Source of the DNA: VAZQ01 sp963827585
GTDB taxonomy: Bacteria > Pseudomonadota > Alphaproteobacteria > Rhizobiales > Xanthobacteraceae
DNA length: 64,000 nucleotides
Assembly: GCA_963827585.1 (NCBI GenBank)
Contig: CAWHCK010000064.1
Coordinates: 13,382-77,381 of the forward strand
Direction: 5' to 3'
The notes under the pieces are model-generated. The model made no database searches and was not told the DNA's origin. It was given only the letters and a program-made list of their open reading frames with translations. Both the position numbers and the translations under genes were made by a program. Of the stretch, positions 62,752-64,000 are shown one piece after another (position 1 is the first letter of the stretch; each line of letters opens with the position of its first letter).

Positions 62752-63374
62752 TCGAAGGGATAGCGGAACCTGCTGCATTGCGCCTAAGCTTGAACCCATC
62801 GCAAGCATCCAACCCCGGCTGCTTCAGCACGCCGATAGCGCGGTCGGGCTGGAGGAGCGCAGGCCGAGGAAGCGCGAGGTGCCATCGCCATCGGGCGGGT
62901 CGTAGGCACGTATGGCGGGGTGGGGACCTTCGGATCCTGGAGGAATCGACACCGCTGGGCTGCCCAGGCGAGTAAGCCATCGGACGGCGTGCTCGACTGA
63001 ATAGGCGGTGAGCGGCAAGGGTGGCCTTGTACTGTACAGAAAATGTGCTTTTTGTTGCACAGTCCGATACGCGGTGTGTGGCCAAATCAATGGCTTAGGC
63101 TCCCGCGCGGGCGTTGCTCCAAGCATCGTAAATTGCACAGTTGGGCGCGACTGTGCCGCACCGCTGCGGCCGCGGCGCCCGTGCAGCCCAAAAACGGCGC
63201 CGGTGGCCTCGCCAAGCCGATTTAGCGGGGTAGTCGAGACAAGGCTCCCCTCGAAAAACGCGCCGGCCGAAGATAGACGGCGCGACCGAACGGAAGGGCC
63301 GGAGCGCGCGGGATCGGAACTGGCACGGTTTGGCGCATCTCAAACGAGCTTGGATGTGCGTGCGGCAGATGCGA

Positions 63375-63396
63375 CCCCCCGGTAGGGGGACTTTTG
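63375..63396 (+). terminator. Weak terminator-like hairpin
   Basis: ccccc, a ggta loop and ggggg followed by acttttgg. Short stem and interrupted T run; no recognisable gene ends here. Confidence 0.3.
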
Positions 63397-64000
63397 GATT
63401 ATGAAAATTGCTCATGCCCCCTCTCCAAAACCTGTCCCAAAACGGTTTCTGCCCCAGAAAGGGGGTAAGCCTTTCTGTGGAAGGCGTTTCGCAAAAAAAT
63501 TTTCAGGTTCGGGAGAAGAATTCCGCTGTCGGCGCTTGCGTTCGGCCTACGCTCTTCGCGCCTGTGGCAAGGCGTTTAACTCGAGGCATCTGGTTTTGCG
63601 ACAAAAAGCCTTTTCCAGGTTAAAGGCGTAGGTCAGGGTGCGCCATTATTGAGCACCGCGGCGATTGCCTGCGGAAAGCCCATATGAGGGCAACCATTGT
63701 CGAGCGCCAAGACACGATTTCGGTCGTGAACAACGACAGAGTAACGGTGGAATGCGTACCGTGCGCAATCAGCCGCTCAAGTTAGCTGTCAACTCCTCGA
63801 GGCTGCCCTGTGATCGCCGTCACGTTTCTGCCGATTGCCCGGGTGGCGAAATAGCAAAACCCCGCTTGAGGGAGCAGAGCGACATGTTTCTTGATGCCTG
63901 CGTTTAGTGCGGGCCGCGACGAACTCGCGTCCGTCGCGGTAGGGACCTCCATTGCTAGAGGCCACTAAGCATCCCCGATGTGTGCGACAGGTCGAGATGA

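Larger units (their letters stand above)
55371..64000. mobile_element. Integrated element at tRNA-Lys, partly decayed
   Basis: From the 3' end of tRNA-Lys to the window's end the gene content is that of a phage-like or integrative element: an excisionase-type HTH protein, a toprim primase, a primase/helicase-type ATPase, small zinc-ribbon proteins and DUF5681 proteins. Many are broken by frameshifts or stops, and beyond 61.7 kb no intact gene remains. No integrase and no second copy of the tRNA 3' end are visible, so the other end probably lies past the window. The element call is inferred from context; a search for the tRNA 3' end beyond 64 kb would define it. Confidence 0.6.
61693..64000. 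other. Decayed end region without intact genes
   Basis: About 2.3 kb with no open frame of convincing coding character. Short frames change register frequently: one from about 61729 reads EIKWLRSRIGAANDPWIQAQ and ends near 62030; others at 62053, 62220, 62313 and 62435 are 25-50 codons. Base composition is more mixed than in the core genes. This is probably the eroded interior of the element rather than functional non-coding DNA. Confidence 0.5.

Noticed and set aside
63401..63631. 76-codon frame MKIAHAPSPKPVPKRF in the decayed end
   Set aside because: Basic, repeat-like composition with an overlapping alternative frame; no convincing start signal.

Overview
The window is GC-rich alphaproteobacterial chromosome, most likely from a member of the Hyphomicrobiales (Rhizobiales) near Bradyrhizobium, Rhodopseudomonas or Pseudolabrys. 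The evidence is a circularly permuted two-piece tmRNA beside an alpha-type sspB, the block thyA-folA-hflK-hflC-DUF2065-degP followed by serB/miaA and ilvB-ilvH-ilvC-leuA, TAXI-type TRAP and tripartite tricarboxylate transporters, and several palindromic repeats of a kind familiar from Rhizobiales.

Layout. 1-14.5 kb: a DUF6197-like protein, an EamA exporter, YidB-like and DUF3597 proteins, relics of hicB and a DUF29 gene, pcrA/uvrD carrying in-frame palindromic insertions, a hotdog thioesterase, the ycjX/DUF697 pair, an ECF sigma factor, CreA, a winged-helix/hydrolase fusion, and a D-lactate-dehydrogenase-like flavoprotein. 14.7-25.2 kb: a large AsmA protein, an RHH/DUF4169 pair, sspB with ssrA (tag ANDNYAPVAQAA), a split chromate transporter, and a tctB-tctA-tctC cassette. 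25.3-33.5 kb: nucleotide metabolism (thyA, folA), membrane and periplasmic proteolysis (hflKC, degP), serB, miaA, msrQ. 33.6-55 kb: a toxin-antitoxin relic, then branched-chain amino acid synthesis. ilvB has a promoter, a leader peptide and a terminator; ilvH, ilvC and leuA follow, and leuA has a Leu-rich leader ORF. Between these genes lie an ABC transporter, two tandem sulfatase-fold membrane proteins, pdxY, a PhzF protein and a Nudix protein. A TAXI-TRAP transporter and an LTXXQ protein close the core region.

From the 3' end of tRNA-Lys(CTT) at 55370 onward the content changes to that of an integrated element. It has an excisionase-like HTH protein, a toprim primase, a primase-helicase-type ATPase, zinc-ribbon proteins and DUF5681 proteins, ending in more than 2 kb of decayed sequence. 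No integrase is visible and the far end lies outside the window.

A recurring oddity is that many conserved genes are broken by single-base shifts: DUF697, asmA tail, sspB, tctB, tctA, tctC signal peptide, the first sulfatase-like gene, primase and others. Most need a +1 correction. In the sulfatase pair the intact paralog pinpoints one extra T. Sequence error in the source assembly is as likely as real decay, so these genes are annotated over their full extent with the break noted.
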